Part shown: piece by piece, positions 1 to 7,657 of the stretch | Numbering within the stretch: the stretch's first letter is position 1 | How the letters are laid out: the number at the start of each line of letters is the position of its first letter | Assembly (NCBI RefSeq): GCF_018860755.1 | Contig: NZ_JAHKPW010000028.1 | Coordinates: 11,867 to 75,866, forward strand | Source: Colwellia sp. D2M02 | Lineage (GTDB): Bacteria > Pseudomonadota > Gammaproteobacteria > Enterobacterales > Alteromonadaceae | Direction of reading: 5' to 3' | Length of the DNA stretch: 64,000 nucleotides | Translations under genes and position numbers: made by a program | The notes under the pieces: generated by a model | Told to the model about the DNA's origin: nothing | Seen by the model: the letters and a program-made list of their open reading frames with translations, nothing else | The model's database searches: none

Positions 1-57
1 AAGAAGTTAGGAAAAGTAACTGCTAGAGAAACATTTATTAAGCCGAGCTCAGGTTAA
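1..57 (+). CDS. Possible 3' end of a gene entering from the left
   Basis: The first reading frame is open from base 1 to a TAA at 55-57 and encodes a short basic tail ending in KPSSG. It lies upstream of the terminator hairpin at 76-110 and faces asnB tail to tail. Nothing else identifies it, and an 18-codon open frame can arise by chance, so this is only a possible partial gene. Sequence left of the window is needed to decide. Confidence 0.25.
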   Translation, partial: KKLGKVTARETFIKPSSG

Positions 58-75
58 TTAAGCTAAAATTGAGTT

Positions 76-110
76 GAAAAAAAACCACTACGTAATGAAG
101 TAGTGGTTTC
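76..110 (-). terminator. Intrinsic terminator of asnB
   Basis: A 9-bp perfect stem (82-90 with 101-109, AAACCACTA pairing with TAGTGGTTT) has a 10-base loop. Read on the minus strand it is followed by a run of eight T. It lies about 30 bases after the asnB stop codon. Confidence 0.85.
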
Positions 111-139
111 TATATTTGATTTATAACTGAAATTAAGTA

Positions 140-1804
140 TTAGTAACTTTCGTTATGAACACTTAATACTGCACGGCCTGAAGGGTCAGCGTTATTTTGG
201 AAACTTTCGTCCCATGCAAGTGCTTCTTGGGTACTACAAGCAACTGATTTTCCGCCAATCACACAATCTGCAGCAGAAGGCACAGGGAATTTTTCTTCAA
301 AAATACAACGGTAGAAATAAGCTTCTTTACTATCTGGAGTATTTACAGGGAATCTAAATTCTGCACTTTCAAGTTGTTGATCGGTAACTTGTGATTCAAC
401 ATGCGCTTTTAAACCGTCAATCCATGAGTAACCAACACCATCAGAAAACTGCTCTTTTTGACGCCATAAGATTTCTTTTGGTAAATAGCCTTCAAACGAC
501 TCACGTAAAATCGCTTTTTCCATTTTACCATTACCGCACATTTTATCTTCAGGGTTGATGCGCATCGCAACATCCATAAAGTTTTTATCTAAAAATGGTA
601 CGCGTGCTTCAATACCCCACGCCGACATAGATTTATTGGCACGTAAACAGTCAAACTTATGTAATCGGTCTAATTTACGGTTAAGCTCTTCATGAAACTC
701 TTGCGCGTTTGGCGCTTTATGGAAGTATAAGTAACCACCAAAAATTTCATCTGCGCCTTCACCTGAAAGTACCATTTTAATGCCCATTGCCTTAATTTTT
801 CGCGCCATTAAGTACATTGGGGTAGAAGCACGGATGGTTGTTACATCATACGTTTCTAAGTGATAAATCACTTCTTTTAATGCATCAATACCTTCTTGCT
901 CGGTAAAAATAACACTGTGATGAATAGTGCCAATACTATCTGCAACCGTTTGTGCTGCAATTAAATCAGGCGAGCCAGCAAGACCACAAGCAAAAGAGTG
1001 CACTTTTGGCCACCAGGCTTCGGCTAAGTCATTATCTTCAATACGACGTGCGGCAAACTTTTGGGTAATAGCTGAAATTAATGATGAGTCTAAACCGCCT
1101 GAAAGCAATACACCATAAGGAACGTCAGTCATTAAGTGGCTTTTTACTGACTCTTCTAACGCTTCGCGAATTTTAGTGGTGCTGGTAGTATTATCTTTAA
1201 TAGCACCATACTCTTGCCAGTTACGTTTGTAATAACGTTGTAATTCACCAACACGGCTGTCTAAAATATGCCCAGGAGGAAATTCGCTTACCGTTTTACA
1301 AATAGGCATTAACGCTTTCATTTCAGAGGCAACATAAAAGTTACCATCGCTATCATAGCCTGTATATAAAGGAATAATGCCAATATGATCGCGGGCAATT
1401 AAATAGCTGTTATCTGTTTCGTTATATAGAATAAACGCGAACATGCCTTGTAGCTTATCAACAAACTCAACACCAAACTCTTCATAAAGCGGTAAAATAA
1501 CTTCGCAATCTGATGCGGTTTGAAAGCTGTAATCAACGTTCAAGCCTTTAGCTAAGGTTTTATGGTTATAAATTTCACCATTAACCGCTAAAACATGGGT
1601 TTTGTTTTCATTGTATAGAGGCTGTGCACCGTGCTCGGTATCAACAATCGAAAGACGCTCATGAACTAAAATAGCGTTATCGTTATTGTAAATGCCAGAC
1701 CAATCTGGACCGCGGTGACGTAAAAGACGTGAACATTCTAACGCTGAAGGACGAAGTGCATCAGCACTTGTTTTTATATCTAATATACCAAAGATCGAAC
1801 ACAT
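140..1804 (-). CDS. asnB: Asparagine synthase B, glutamine-hydrolysing
   Basis: It converts aspartate, glutamine and ATP to asparagine in the cytoplasm. The protein has 554 residues, the usual length for AsnB. The N-terminal Ntn-type glutaminase domain begins MCSIFGI, with the nucleophile Cys directly after the initiator Met, and has the RHRGPD substrate motif near residue 29. The C-terminal synthetase domain carries the PP-loop SGGLDS at 235-240. The start is supported by an AAAGGAG ribosome binding site about 12 bases upstream (1817-1823). It is transcribed alone, ends at a strong terminator, and has a perfect inverted repeat just upstream of the ribosome binding site that could be an operator. 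The family assignment is secure. Confidence 0.97.
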   Translation of the reverse strand: MCSIFGILDIKTSADALRPSALECSRLLRHRGPDWSGIYNNDNAILVHERLSIVDTEHGAQPLYNENKTHVLAVNGEIYNHKTLAKGLNVDYSFQTASDCEVILPLYEEFGVEFVDKLQGMFAFILYNETDNSYLIARDHIGIIPLYTGYDSDGNFYVASEMKALMPICKTVSEFPPGHILDSRVGELQRYYKRNWQEYGAIKDNTTSTTKIREALEESVKSHLMTDVPYGVLLSGGLDSSLISAITQKFAARRIEDNDLAEAWWPKVHSFACGLAGSPDLIAAQTVADSIGTIHHSVIFTEQEGIDALKEVIYHLETYDVTTIRASTPMYLMARKIKAMGIKMVLSGEGADEIFGGYLYFHKAPNAQEFHEELNRKLDRLHKFDCLRANKSMSAWGIEARVPFLDKNFMDVAMRINPEDKMCGNGKMEKAILRESFEGYLPKEILWRQKEQFSDGVGYSWIDGLKAHVESQVTDQQLESAEFRFPVNTPDSKEAYFYRCIFEEKFPVPSAADCVIGGKSVACSTQEALAWDESFQNNADPSGRAVLSVHNESY

Positions 1805-1835
1805 TGAAGCGCTACTCCTTTAATTTTAATTGGGT

Positions 1836-1854
1836 TTAACTCAATATGAGTTAA
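1836..1854. promoter_or_regulatory. Inverted repeat upstream of asnB (candidate operator)
   Basis: TTAACTCA and TGAGTTAA form a perfect 8-bp inverted repeat with a 3-base spacer. It lies 32 bases upstream of the asnB start codon, between the ribosome binding site and the presumed promoter. It is not followed by a T-run, so a terminator is unlikely. The binding factor is unknown. Confidence 0.4.
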
Positions 1855-2224
1855 TTGAATTTTTATGCAGGAAATTATTGCTATGAAGGGTATTATCTTG
1901 CTTTAACCTGATTTATTCACTTACTTCAATTGAAAATCAATCAAAAATACGAATAAATATGCAATAGAGTCACTTTGACAGTTTTGAAATAAAAAGCAAT
2001 AGCAAAAACTAAAGTTTTTACACTAAATATTAATTTGACGTTTTTTAGGGTACTTCTAAGGCCATTATTTGGCTAGTAATTCGTAACAGCTTTTCTCGTT
2101 GCTTAGATAAAAAGGTGTAATAACTAAACTCGATATTTTGGTTGTTAGCTTGCTTTAAGGCAATGGCATGCGACAGATGTTTTTTACGGTGATACCTGCC
2201 AAGTTAGCTCAAGCTCATATTCAA
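1855..2224. other. Intergenic region with an ORF remnant
   Basis: The part next to asnB (to about 2040) is AT-rich and must hold the asnB promoter, but I see no clear -35/-10 pair. From 2045 to 2203 the minus strand is open for 52 codons without a usable start codon, and looks like the tail of a decayed gene (listed separately). Confidence 0.5.
2045..2203 (-). pseudogene. Possible gene remnant downstream of the MOSC gene
   Basis: This minus-strand frame is the same frame as the MOSC gene, separated from it by a TAG (end of MOSC) and then a TAA. It encodes a protein-like stretch including RYHRKKHLSHAIALKQ and ending QIMALEVP, with no ATG near its beginning. A second frame just upstream reads VEYELELTWQVSP before stopping. 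A single frameshift would join the two, which suggests a decayed gene of unknown family. A chance open frame is the alternative. Confidence 0.3.
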
Positions 2225-2902
2225 CTATTCGCCCTGCAATCGAAATTGCCAACTTTCAACCACCTTGTTGGTCAGTCGCGCAGCCACTTTATTTTGCCAG
2301 CTGGCAGAAAGTGTTTGTTGTTGACTTAACTTTTCTAAGCCTTTTTGATTAAGAGGATCACCGAAGAAAATCTTGCATACCTCATCAACAGTCATAGGGT
2401 TATTCACGCGCTTTATCAAAATCAAGGGGTCATTAACACTGACAATACCAGGGGTAACCACTCTATATAACCAGCCGCAGCGATGGTTCTCTTGCATTTT
2501 TTCTGAGAATCTCTCAATGCCCCAACGTTTATTGAGCTTAAAGCAAGGGGAGCGAGGTTGGCTTACTTCAATAACGGCATCCCCCCATTGATATTGGTCA
2601 CCTAAACATACTGATTGCTCTGTCATACCGAAAGTACTGATATTCTCTCCCATTCCTGGCGCTTGCCAATTAATGGTATTACCGTAAATCTCTCGCCAAT
2701 AAACATAATGCTCAGCAGGATATTGATGTAAAGCACGCTCTAAGCCGCCGTGGTGAGTTTTATCTGCACACTCATCACCAGCTAACCCTGTGAACGATAA
2801 ATAAAGTGGCGTTAATGCGGCTTGTTTATTTATAGCGCTTTGCATATTGTAACATTGACTGACTACGCCACAATAAAGTGCATTAATTGAATGTGATAAC
2901 AC
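2225..2902 (-). CDS. MOSC domain protein, YiiM type
   Basis: MOSC proteins use a persulfide-carrying cysteine for sulfur transfer or molybdenum-cofactor-linked reduction. E. coli YiiM, with which this shares length (225 residues) and motifs, reduces N-hydroxylated base analogues. The GLAGDECADKTHHGG segment lies at about 39-53 and the conserved cysteine is C120 in SQPRSPCFKL. The C-terminal 3-alpha extension typical of YiiM is present (about 165-215). It stands alone, divergent from the small operon starting at 3032. The family is clear; the physiological substrate here is inferred. Confidence 0.85.
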   Translation of the reverse strand: MLSHSINALYCGVVSQCYNMQSAINKQAALTPLYLSFTGLAGDECADKTHHGGLERALHQYPAEHYVYWREIYGNTINWQAPGMGENISTFGMTEQSVCLGDQYQWGDAVIEVSQPRSPCFKLNKRWGIERFSEKMQENHRCGWLYRVVTPGIVSVNDPLILIKRVNNPMTVDEVCKIFFGDPLNQKGLEKLSQQQTLSASWQNKVAARLTNKVVESWQFRLQGE

Positions 2903-2946
2903 AATAGTCCTTCATATAAATAGAGTACTCAAACAAGCTTGTAAAA

Positions 2947-3021
2947 TTGTTATAAGTTTAACAATCGTAAAGCTAATATCGTATAATCAACAATATACCG
3001 TGACCTTTATAAGTTTAACAA
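2947..3021 (+). promoter_or_regulatory. Promoter flanked by a repeated dyad
   Basis: A -10 box TATAAT lies at 2982-2987, with TTAACA at 2958-2963 as a possible -35 (18-base spacer). The -35 lies within the dyad TTGTTA-N6-TAACAA at 2947-2964. The 15-base string TTATAAGTTTAACAA of that dyad occurs again, exact, at 3007-3021 just before the start codon at 3032. Two copies bracketing a promoter look like operator sites. The regulator is unknown. Confidence 0.45.
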
Positions 3022-3031
3022 CAGACATTTT

Positions 3032-3304
3032 ATGAATAAAAATATATTACCTCCGTTTATTGGTGTTTTCGCAAGCTGGTTAGTTATTTGGCAGTTACAT
3101 CGCTATTTATTAGTTGATAATTGCTTAGATATAAGGGGAAGTTTTCAATATAGTACAGGACAATGTTTACTTGATAATGGCGTTGTGCAGAGCGATGGTT
3201 TAACCTCCGTAATGCTAGTGACCTATTTTGCGGTAGGTTTTATTGTGGCGTTATTTGTCGCTACATGTGTTCGTAAACTTATTGCTTCTCGCGGTGATAA
3301 ATAG
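3032..3304 (+). CDS. Small membrane protein of unknown function
   Basis: This 90-residue protein has two predicted membrane spans, about 8-27 and 61-82. They flank a segment with two cysteines (C33 and C48) that could face the periplasm and form a disulfide. A short basic tail (RKLIASRGDK) suggests both ends are cytoplasmic. It is the first of three small genes on this strand, 44 bases before a DUF2750 gene, and probably cotranscribed with it. I do not recognise a family. Confidence 0.6.
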   Translation: MNKNILPPFIGVFASWLVIWQLHRYLLVDNCLDIRGSFQYSTGQCLLDNGVVQSDGLTSVMLVTYFAVGFIVALFVATCVRKLIASRGDK

Positions 3305-3348
3305 CGTATAATTGTTGAATAAATTTTAAGAGTCTATTGAGTGTAAGT

Positions 3349-3720
3349 ATGAGTGATATAAATAACAGTACAGAAACAATGAATGCGTTTTTACAACAAG
3401 TAAAGCCAACGCAAGTTTTTTGGGCGCTACAAGATAAAGCCAGTGAAGATTGGGTGGTATTAGACTCACCTAGTTTTGAAAATACTGATGTCATGCCATT
3501 ATGGTCGACAGCAAACTTAGCTCAAGAGCATTGTATTGAAGAATGGTCTGACTACGTGCCTTGTGAAATTTCGGTGGCAGAGTGGTTAGAGTTTTGGGTT
3601 GAAGACTTAAATGAAGACGGGGTAATTGTTGGCGTTAATTGGCAAGGTGATGAGCAATACCTTGAAATGGAACTAGCAGAGTTTACCCAAGGGCTTGCGA
3701 GCATCGAGTCTTTTAAATAA
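3349..3720 (+). CDS. DUF2750 domain protein
   Basis: This 123-residue acidic protein matches the DUF2750 pattern as I remember it. It has a W-containing N-terminal strand, a DTDVMPLWS segment at about 45-53, a DEW/EEW-DY helix and the DEDGVIVGVNW-like C-terminal segment (here NEDGVIVGVNW). The function of DUF2750 is unknown. I chose the ATG at 3349; an upstream in-frame TTG at 3337 is possible. The protein is soluble, without a signal peptide. It lies between a small membrane protein and another small unknown protein, 21 bases before the latter. Confidence 0.75.
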   Translation: MSDINNSTETMNAFLQQVKPTQVFWALQDKASEDWVVLDSPSFENTDVMPLWSTANLAQEHCIEEWSDYVPCEISVAEWLEFWVEDLNEDGVIVGVNWQGDEQYLEMELAEFTQGLASIESFK

Positions 3721-3741
3721 CGCGTAATACAAGGGAGTATC

Positions 3742-4068
3742 ATGAACCAAAATATACAACAATTGGCTGAAGAGGTCGCTAAAGCTAATGATGCTTTTTA
3801 CGCTAAATATCAGCATGTAGATACTTTGATGGGAATTATGGATAAAACACTCCGTCAACAGGGGATATCGGCTGATGCTATTACCATTGACTGTGTTGCG
3901 TTAGATAAAAAAATTGTTTTATTAGTTCATGATAATCAACCCGAAGTGGTTGATGTTGCATTAGGAAATAAAGCAGGAGAGATATTTTCTTCGTCTAAAT
4001 ATGAAAGGGAGCAGCTTGATATAGCTACTATTTTAGCGATTATGCAAACTAATTTTATTAACGCGTAG
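3742..4068 (+). CDS. Small conserved-looking protein of unknown function
   Basis: This 108-residue protein has a good ribosome binding site (AAGGGAG) ahead of its ATG. It is predicted soluble, with an N-terminal helical part (1-45) followed by an alternating hydrophobic strand (KKIVLLVHDNQPEVVDVAL) and a C-terminal helix. I do not recognise a family. It follows the DUF2750 gene by 21 bases, is probably the last gene of that transcript, and is followed by a strong terminator. Confidence 0.65.
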   Translation: MNQNIQQLAEEVAKANDAFYAKYQHVDTLMGIMDKTLRQQGISADAITIDCVALDKKIVLLVHDNQPEVVDVALGNKAGEIFSSSKYEREQLDIATILAIMQTNFINA

Positions 4069-4119
4069 CCGCTCTTTTTCATACTTTATATTTTACTCTA
4101 TACCGTTAATTTCAAAATG

Positions 4120-4156
4120 AAAACGCCGTTCATTGATGTCCATGAACGGCGTTTTT
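4120..4156. terminator. Bidirectional intrinsic terminator
   Basis: A 14-bp perfect stem (4120-4133 with 4142-4155, AAAACGCCGTTCAT) with an 8-base loop has A- and T-runs on both sides. It separates the small operon on the plus strand from the convergent PEP-CTERM gene. Confidence 0.9.
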
Positions 4157-4199
4157 AACCCGTTACAGTCCTGTAACTTTCTACTTGTAGCATCACTAT

Positions 4200-5048
4200 T
4201 TAATGATGAGTACGTTTTATACGCATTAAGCCAAGTAAAGCTAAGCCAAACATTGCAATAGTTGCTGGCTCTGGAATATTACGGCTTTGTAAACCAACAA
4301 CAATATTATCAAATTCACCGGCAACACCAGTACTGGTTACCATGAATGAGTCAAAAGCAAAATCTTCAAACTTAATATTAATATATAAGTTTGATTCTAG
4401 GCCATTTTGATTACCTGGTGTACCTCCGCTTTGAGCAAGTAATGTTGAACCCAGTAAAGTTTCACTGGTGTTTGTACTTGAATCAAAAAAGGTAAAATTA
4501 TTATAAGCATCAATAGAGCCCCAATAAAAACCTAAATAATCAATTTTATCACCACCGGTTAAAAAGCCTCTATAGTCAACAGTTACCGTATTACCTGTAC
4601 CTTCACCAGGGGTAAAACCAAAACATGTTTTATCGCCAATAGTGGCGTGATTCCCTCCTGGAGGAGCACCTACACCGTGATCGTTACTTGTTCCGTCACC
4701 TTTAACACCTAAATTACCGGTAACACTGATTGAGCCAGAAGAGTTTACTCCACAACCTGCGGAGACTGCGTTTCCAATTTCATCTAACCCGCTCCAGTTA
4801 AAGCTTTTATCTTGGGGGAAGCCTTCAAAGCCGATCATTTTCGTGGCGGCATCAAAAGTTTCTATTAAGTATCCATTGGTTGGATCGATTTTGTTCGAGG
4901 CATCTACAAACGAGCTAGTTAAACCTGAGCCGTCTGTTGCCACTTGTCCACCGGTTGTAATGATTAAACCAGCGACTCCTTGATTCGCTGCTAACAGCAA
5001 CGTTGTCCCTAATAGTGCTGATAAATATTTATTTTTTAGAAAAGCCAT
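4200..5048 (-). CDS. PEP-CTERM sorting domain protein
   Basis: This is a predicted exported surface protein of 282 residues. It has a signal peptide at 1-26, then a low-complexity, Gly/Ser/Thr-rich beta-type body with two cysteines near C98 and C142. The C-terminal tripartite sorting signal is PEP at 259-261, a hydrophobic span and a basic tail ending RIKRTHH. PEP-CTERM proteins are processed by exosortase and often go with exopolysaccharide production. No exosortase gene lies in this window. TAAGGA about 7 bases upstream supports the start. It is a single gene ending at the bidirectional terminator. The function of the body domain is unknown. Confidence 0.88.
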   Translation of the reverse strand: MAFLKNKYLSALLGTTLLLAANQGVAGLIITTGGQVATDGSGLTSSFVDASNKIDPTNGYLIETFDAATKMIGFEGFPQDKSFNWSGLDEIGNAVSAGCGVNSSGSISVTGNLGVKGDGTSNDHGVGAPPGGNHATIGDKTCFGFTPGEGTGNTVTVDYRGFLTGGDKIDYLGFYWGSIDAYNNFTFFDSSTNTSETLLGSTLLAQSGGTPGNQNGLESNLYINIKFEDFAFDSFMVTSTGVAGEFDNIVVGLQSRNIPEPATIAMFGLALLGLMRIKRTHH

Positions 5049-5595
5049 ATCTATTCCTTAAAAGTATCAAACATATAGGTCATTACCAATAATGCATATA
5101 CTATTCCTAAAAGTAATTAGTCACGAAAAACAAGCTATTAGTGACTTATGAGAATAGGGCTACCTTCTCGAGTGTAAAATAAACTGACAGCCTGATTGTT
5201 GAATAAAGCTGTCTGGCGTCAGCGTAAAGCAGAGCAATAATGTTAATATTGTTAGTTGCTGTTTTAAGTGTTTTATTGGCTATATGACAAGAAAGAAAGC
5301 TGCTATAATATCGCCTTGTTTTTTTGAACGCTTCAGTAAAATTTATTCTTTAACTGCTTTTAAATAAGCTATTCATTACTGAAACGTATAAAAATCAACG
5401 TGTTTATTGATAATATTTATCAGTATAATACTGCTATATTATTGGCTCATTAGTTTTTATTTAATATGAGTTCTTGCTATTTAATGAATATATTACCGAT
5501 ACAGTAAGTGAGCGTTAAATAGTTTTCCTGTAAATGTAACCGTTGATGCACCAATTTATACGTCATAACTCAATGACTAACGAGGTAATTAAAAT
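5049..5595. other. Long intergenic region before purE
   Basis: This divergent 547-base region serves the PEP-CTERM gene and purEK. It is AT-rich. I found an extended -10 element on the plus strand at 5301-5309 and a second cluster of TATAAT/TATATT words around 5420-5445. No purine-repressor-like operator of the enteric type and no tRNA are apparent. If transcription starts near 5316 the purE leader would be about 280 bases long. Confidence 0.5.
5301..5309 (+). promoter_or_regulatory. Extended -10 promoter element upstream of purE
   Basis: TGCTATAAT is a perfect extended -10 (TGn plus TATAAT). No good -35 lies 16-18 bases upstream, as is common for extended -10 promoters. A start near 5316 is predicted. 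Downstream bases are T-rich. Confidence 0.35.
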
Positions 5596-6087
5596 ATGAG
5601 TCAAGTAAATAAAAAAATGAAAGTTGCAATTATCATGGGGTCTCAATCAGATTGGCCTGTTATGGAAAATGCAACGACTGTGCTTAATGCTTTAGATATT
5701 CCTTATAAAGCTATGGTTGTTTCTGCACACCGTACACCAAAAAGACTTGTAGAGTTTGCCGAAAATGCAGAAAACGAATATAGCTTAATTATTGCTGGCG
5801 CAGGTGGCGCAGCTCACTTACCGGGCATGGCAGCATCAATGACTTGGTTACCCGTTATTGGCGTACCAGTAATGAGTAAAGCACTTAAAGGAATGGACAG
5901 CTTATTATCTATTGTACAAATGCCAAAAGGTGTTGCCGTGGCAACACAAGCAATTGGTGAAGCTGGTGCATTCAACGCAGGCCTTATTGCTGCACAAATG
6001 TTAGCGATGGGTAATGAAGATTTACAAGTAAAATTAAAAGCATGGCGTCAAGCACAAACAGATAGCGTAGCATGGGAGACAGTGTAA
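5596..6087 (+). CDS. purE: N5-carboxyaminoimidazole ribonucleotide mutase
   Basis: PurE converts N5-CAIR to CAIR in de novo purine synthesis. The protein has 163 residues, typical of class I PurE. It carries the phosphate-binding [10 protein letters not shown] at 14-23, the SAHRTP loop at 43-48 and [11 protein letters not shown] at about 69-79. The start has an upstream GAGGT ribosome binding site. The stop codon overlaps the purK start (TAATG), which indicates translational coupling. Confidence 0.97.
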   Translation: MSQVNKKMKVAIIMGSQSDWPVMENATTVLNALDIPYKAMVVSAHRTPKRLVEFAENAENEYSLIIAGAGGAAHLPGMAASMTWLPVIGVPVMSKALKGMDSLLSIVQMPKGVAVATQAIGEAGAFNAGLIAAQMLAMGNEDLQVKLKAWRQAQTDSVAWETV

Positions 6088-7196
6088 TGCGCATTGCTAT
6101 TGTGGGATGCGGCCAACTGTCTAGAATGATGGCGCTTGCAGGTATTCCATTTGGTATTGAATTTAGCTTTATCAACGATAGTGACAATGACGACACTCGT
6201 TGTGTTGACGGTTTAGGCTCTGTTGTGAAGTTAAGTGATTACTGGCAAGTTGGCCAAGATGCACAAGCATTATTTGATGCATTAGGAAAGCCCGATACAG
6301 TTTCTGTTGAAAAAGAGCAACTCGATATCCAAATATTACAAGCGTTAGCACCTTATACGCGTGTTAATCCATGTGTTGATGCTGTATTGGCTTGTCAGCA
6401 CCGTAATAAAGAAAAATCACTATTAGCACGCTTAGGTATCCCTTCTTCACCATCACTTTATTGTGTTAGTGCCAAAGAAGCGATGGAGAAGCTTAAACTT
6501 CCTATGGTGGCTAAATCATGTAGTGATGGTTATGACGGTAAAAACCAATGGGTATTAAAAACACCCGCAGACGTTGAGCATTTTGATAGTTTAAACATGC
6601 AAGATTATATTATTGAAGCATGGATAAAATTTGAAAGAGAAGTGTCGATCGTTTCGGCCCGCGGTTTAAACGGTGCTATTATGCATTATGACATTACAGA
6701 AAATGAACACCAAAATGGCATATTGAAAAAATCCATTGCACCAGCTGCTAATGTGAGCGCAGCGTTAACGAAAAAAGCGCAATCGTACATGGAAAGCCTG
6801 TTAACTGAACTTGATTATGTTGGCGTTATGGCGATGGAATGTTTTGTACTCAATGATGAGTTAATCATTAATGAGTTAGCGCCACGTGTTCATAATAGTG
6901 GTCATTGGACTCAAATAGGCAGTGTTACCTGTCAGTTTGAAAACCATGTTAGAGCGCTTGCTGGCATTGAGTTAGGTAGCACACAAATACTCGGTAGTGT
7001 TGGTATGCTTAACTTAATTGGCACCGATATTCCTTCAGTTAATGAAATGTCACAAGCACTATGCGGCAACTCAAAGCTATATTGGTATAATAAAGTACCG
7101 CGCCCAGGGAGAAAGTTAGGTCACATTAACTTTTTAGCTGCAGACGCTGAAACACTAAGCCAAGCTATGCAACCGTTAGCTAAAGTAGTTTTATAA
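6087..7196 (+). CDS. purK: N5-carboxyaminoimidazole ribonucleotide synthase
   Basis: PurK carboxylates AIR to N5-CAIR using ATP and bicarbonate, supplying PurE. The frame is open from 6072, but the ATG at 6087 is the likely start: it overlaps the purE stop and puts the beta strand [11 protein letters not shown] at the N-terminus, giving 369 residues. ATP-grasp features are present, including KSCSDGYDGKNQWV near 150 and the metal-binding NELAPRVHNSGHWT near 265-278. It ends at a very strong terminator. Confidence 0.96.
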   Translation: MRIAIVGCGQLSRMMALAGIPFGIEFSFINDSDNDDTRCVDGLGSVVKLSDYWQVGQDAQALFDALGKPDTVSVEKEQLDIQILQALAPYTRVNPCVDAVLACQHRNKEKSLLARLGIPSSPSLYCVSAKEAMEKLKLPMVAKSCSDGYDGKNQWVLKTPADVEHFDSLNMQDYIIEAWIKFEREVSIVSARGLNGAIMHYDITENEHQNGILKKSIAPAANVSAALTKKAQSYMESLLTELDYVGVMAMECFVLNDELIINELAPRVHNSGHWTQIGSVTCQFENHVRALAGIELGSTQILGSVGMLNLIGTDIPSVNEMSQALCGNSKLYWYNKVPRPGRKLGHINFLAADAETLSQAMQPLAKVVL

Positions 7197-7229
7197 AAAT
7201 ACCATCGTTATTACATTAATAGCGGATTG

Positions 7230-7275
7230 AATGGGTAAGATAACAACGCACTGTTGTTATCTTACCCATTTTTTA
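7230..7275 (+). terminator. Intrinsic terminator of purEK
   Basis: An 18-bp perfect stem (7230-7247 with 7253-7270) with a 5-base loop GCACT is followed by TTTTT. Confidence 0.95.
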
Positions 7276-7459
7276 TGTCTGTTCCTTTCACCTGAGGGGC
7301 TTTTTATTTTTACTTTTTAATTTTTAATTTTTAATTCCCTAAACTCGATTTACAGAAGCCATTTCAATAAATTTCTATTTCCTATACAAGAGCTGACGAT
7401 AAATTTTTAGCAACGAATTATCGTGACATTTTCTTATTCGTTTGTGTCTCATCATAGCC

Positions 7460-7477
7460 TGTAAAATATTTGTTACA
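7460..7477. promoter_or_regulatory. TyrR/PhhR-like box 1
   Basis: TGTAAA-N6-GTTACA differs at one position from the TyrR consensus TGTAAA-N6-TTTACA. It is centred about 190 bases upstream of the hppD start codon. TyrR or PhhR control of aromatic amino acid degradation is known in gammaproteobacteria; binding here is inferred. Confidence 0.5.
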
Positions 7478-7537
7478 TCAAATTTTCAACCACTGTTTAG
7501 CTTAGACTAGTTTACGTTATTATTTAGCCAATATTAT

Positions 7538-7555
7538 TGTACATAATTTTTTACG
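7538..7555. promoter_or_regulatory. TyrR/PhhR-like box 2 (weaker)
   Basis: TGTACA-N6-TTTACG has two mismatches to TGTAAA-N6-TTTACA. Its centre lies 78 bases downstream of box 1 and about 110 bases before the hppD start codon. Alone it would be weak evidence; the pair is more persuasive. Confidence 0.35.
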
Positions 7556-7657
7556 TCTGCGTTTTTAGCCTTATTCTGCTTAGCCTTTCGTTAAAGTGAA
7601 TTCAACTAGATAATGGATTTATTACAACAACAACACGTTGACAGAAGAGAGATTATA

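Larger units (their letters stand above)
7276..7657. other. Intergenic region before hppD
   Basis: This region follows the purEK terminator. It holds a low-complexity stretch at about 7305-7335 built from repeats of TTTTTAA, then two TyrR-like palindromes (listed separately) and the hppD ribosome binding site. I found no convincing -35/-10 pair. Confidence 0.5.

Noticed and set aside
2373-2591. Plus-strand ORF of 72 codons inside the MOSC gene
   Set aside because: It is antisense to a recognised domain and has no support of its own.
5049-5595. Enteric-type PurR operator before purE
   Set aside because: No ACGCAAACG-type palindrome could be found in the region.
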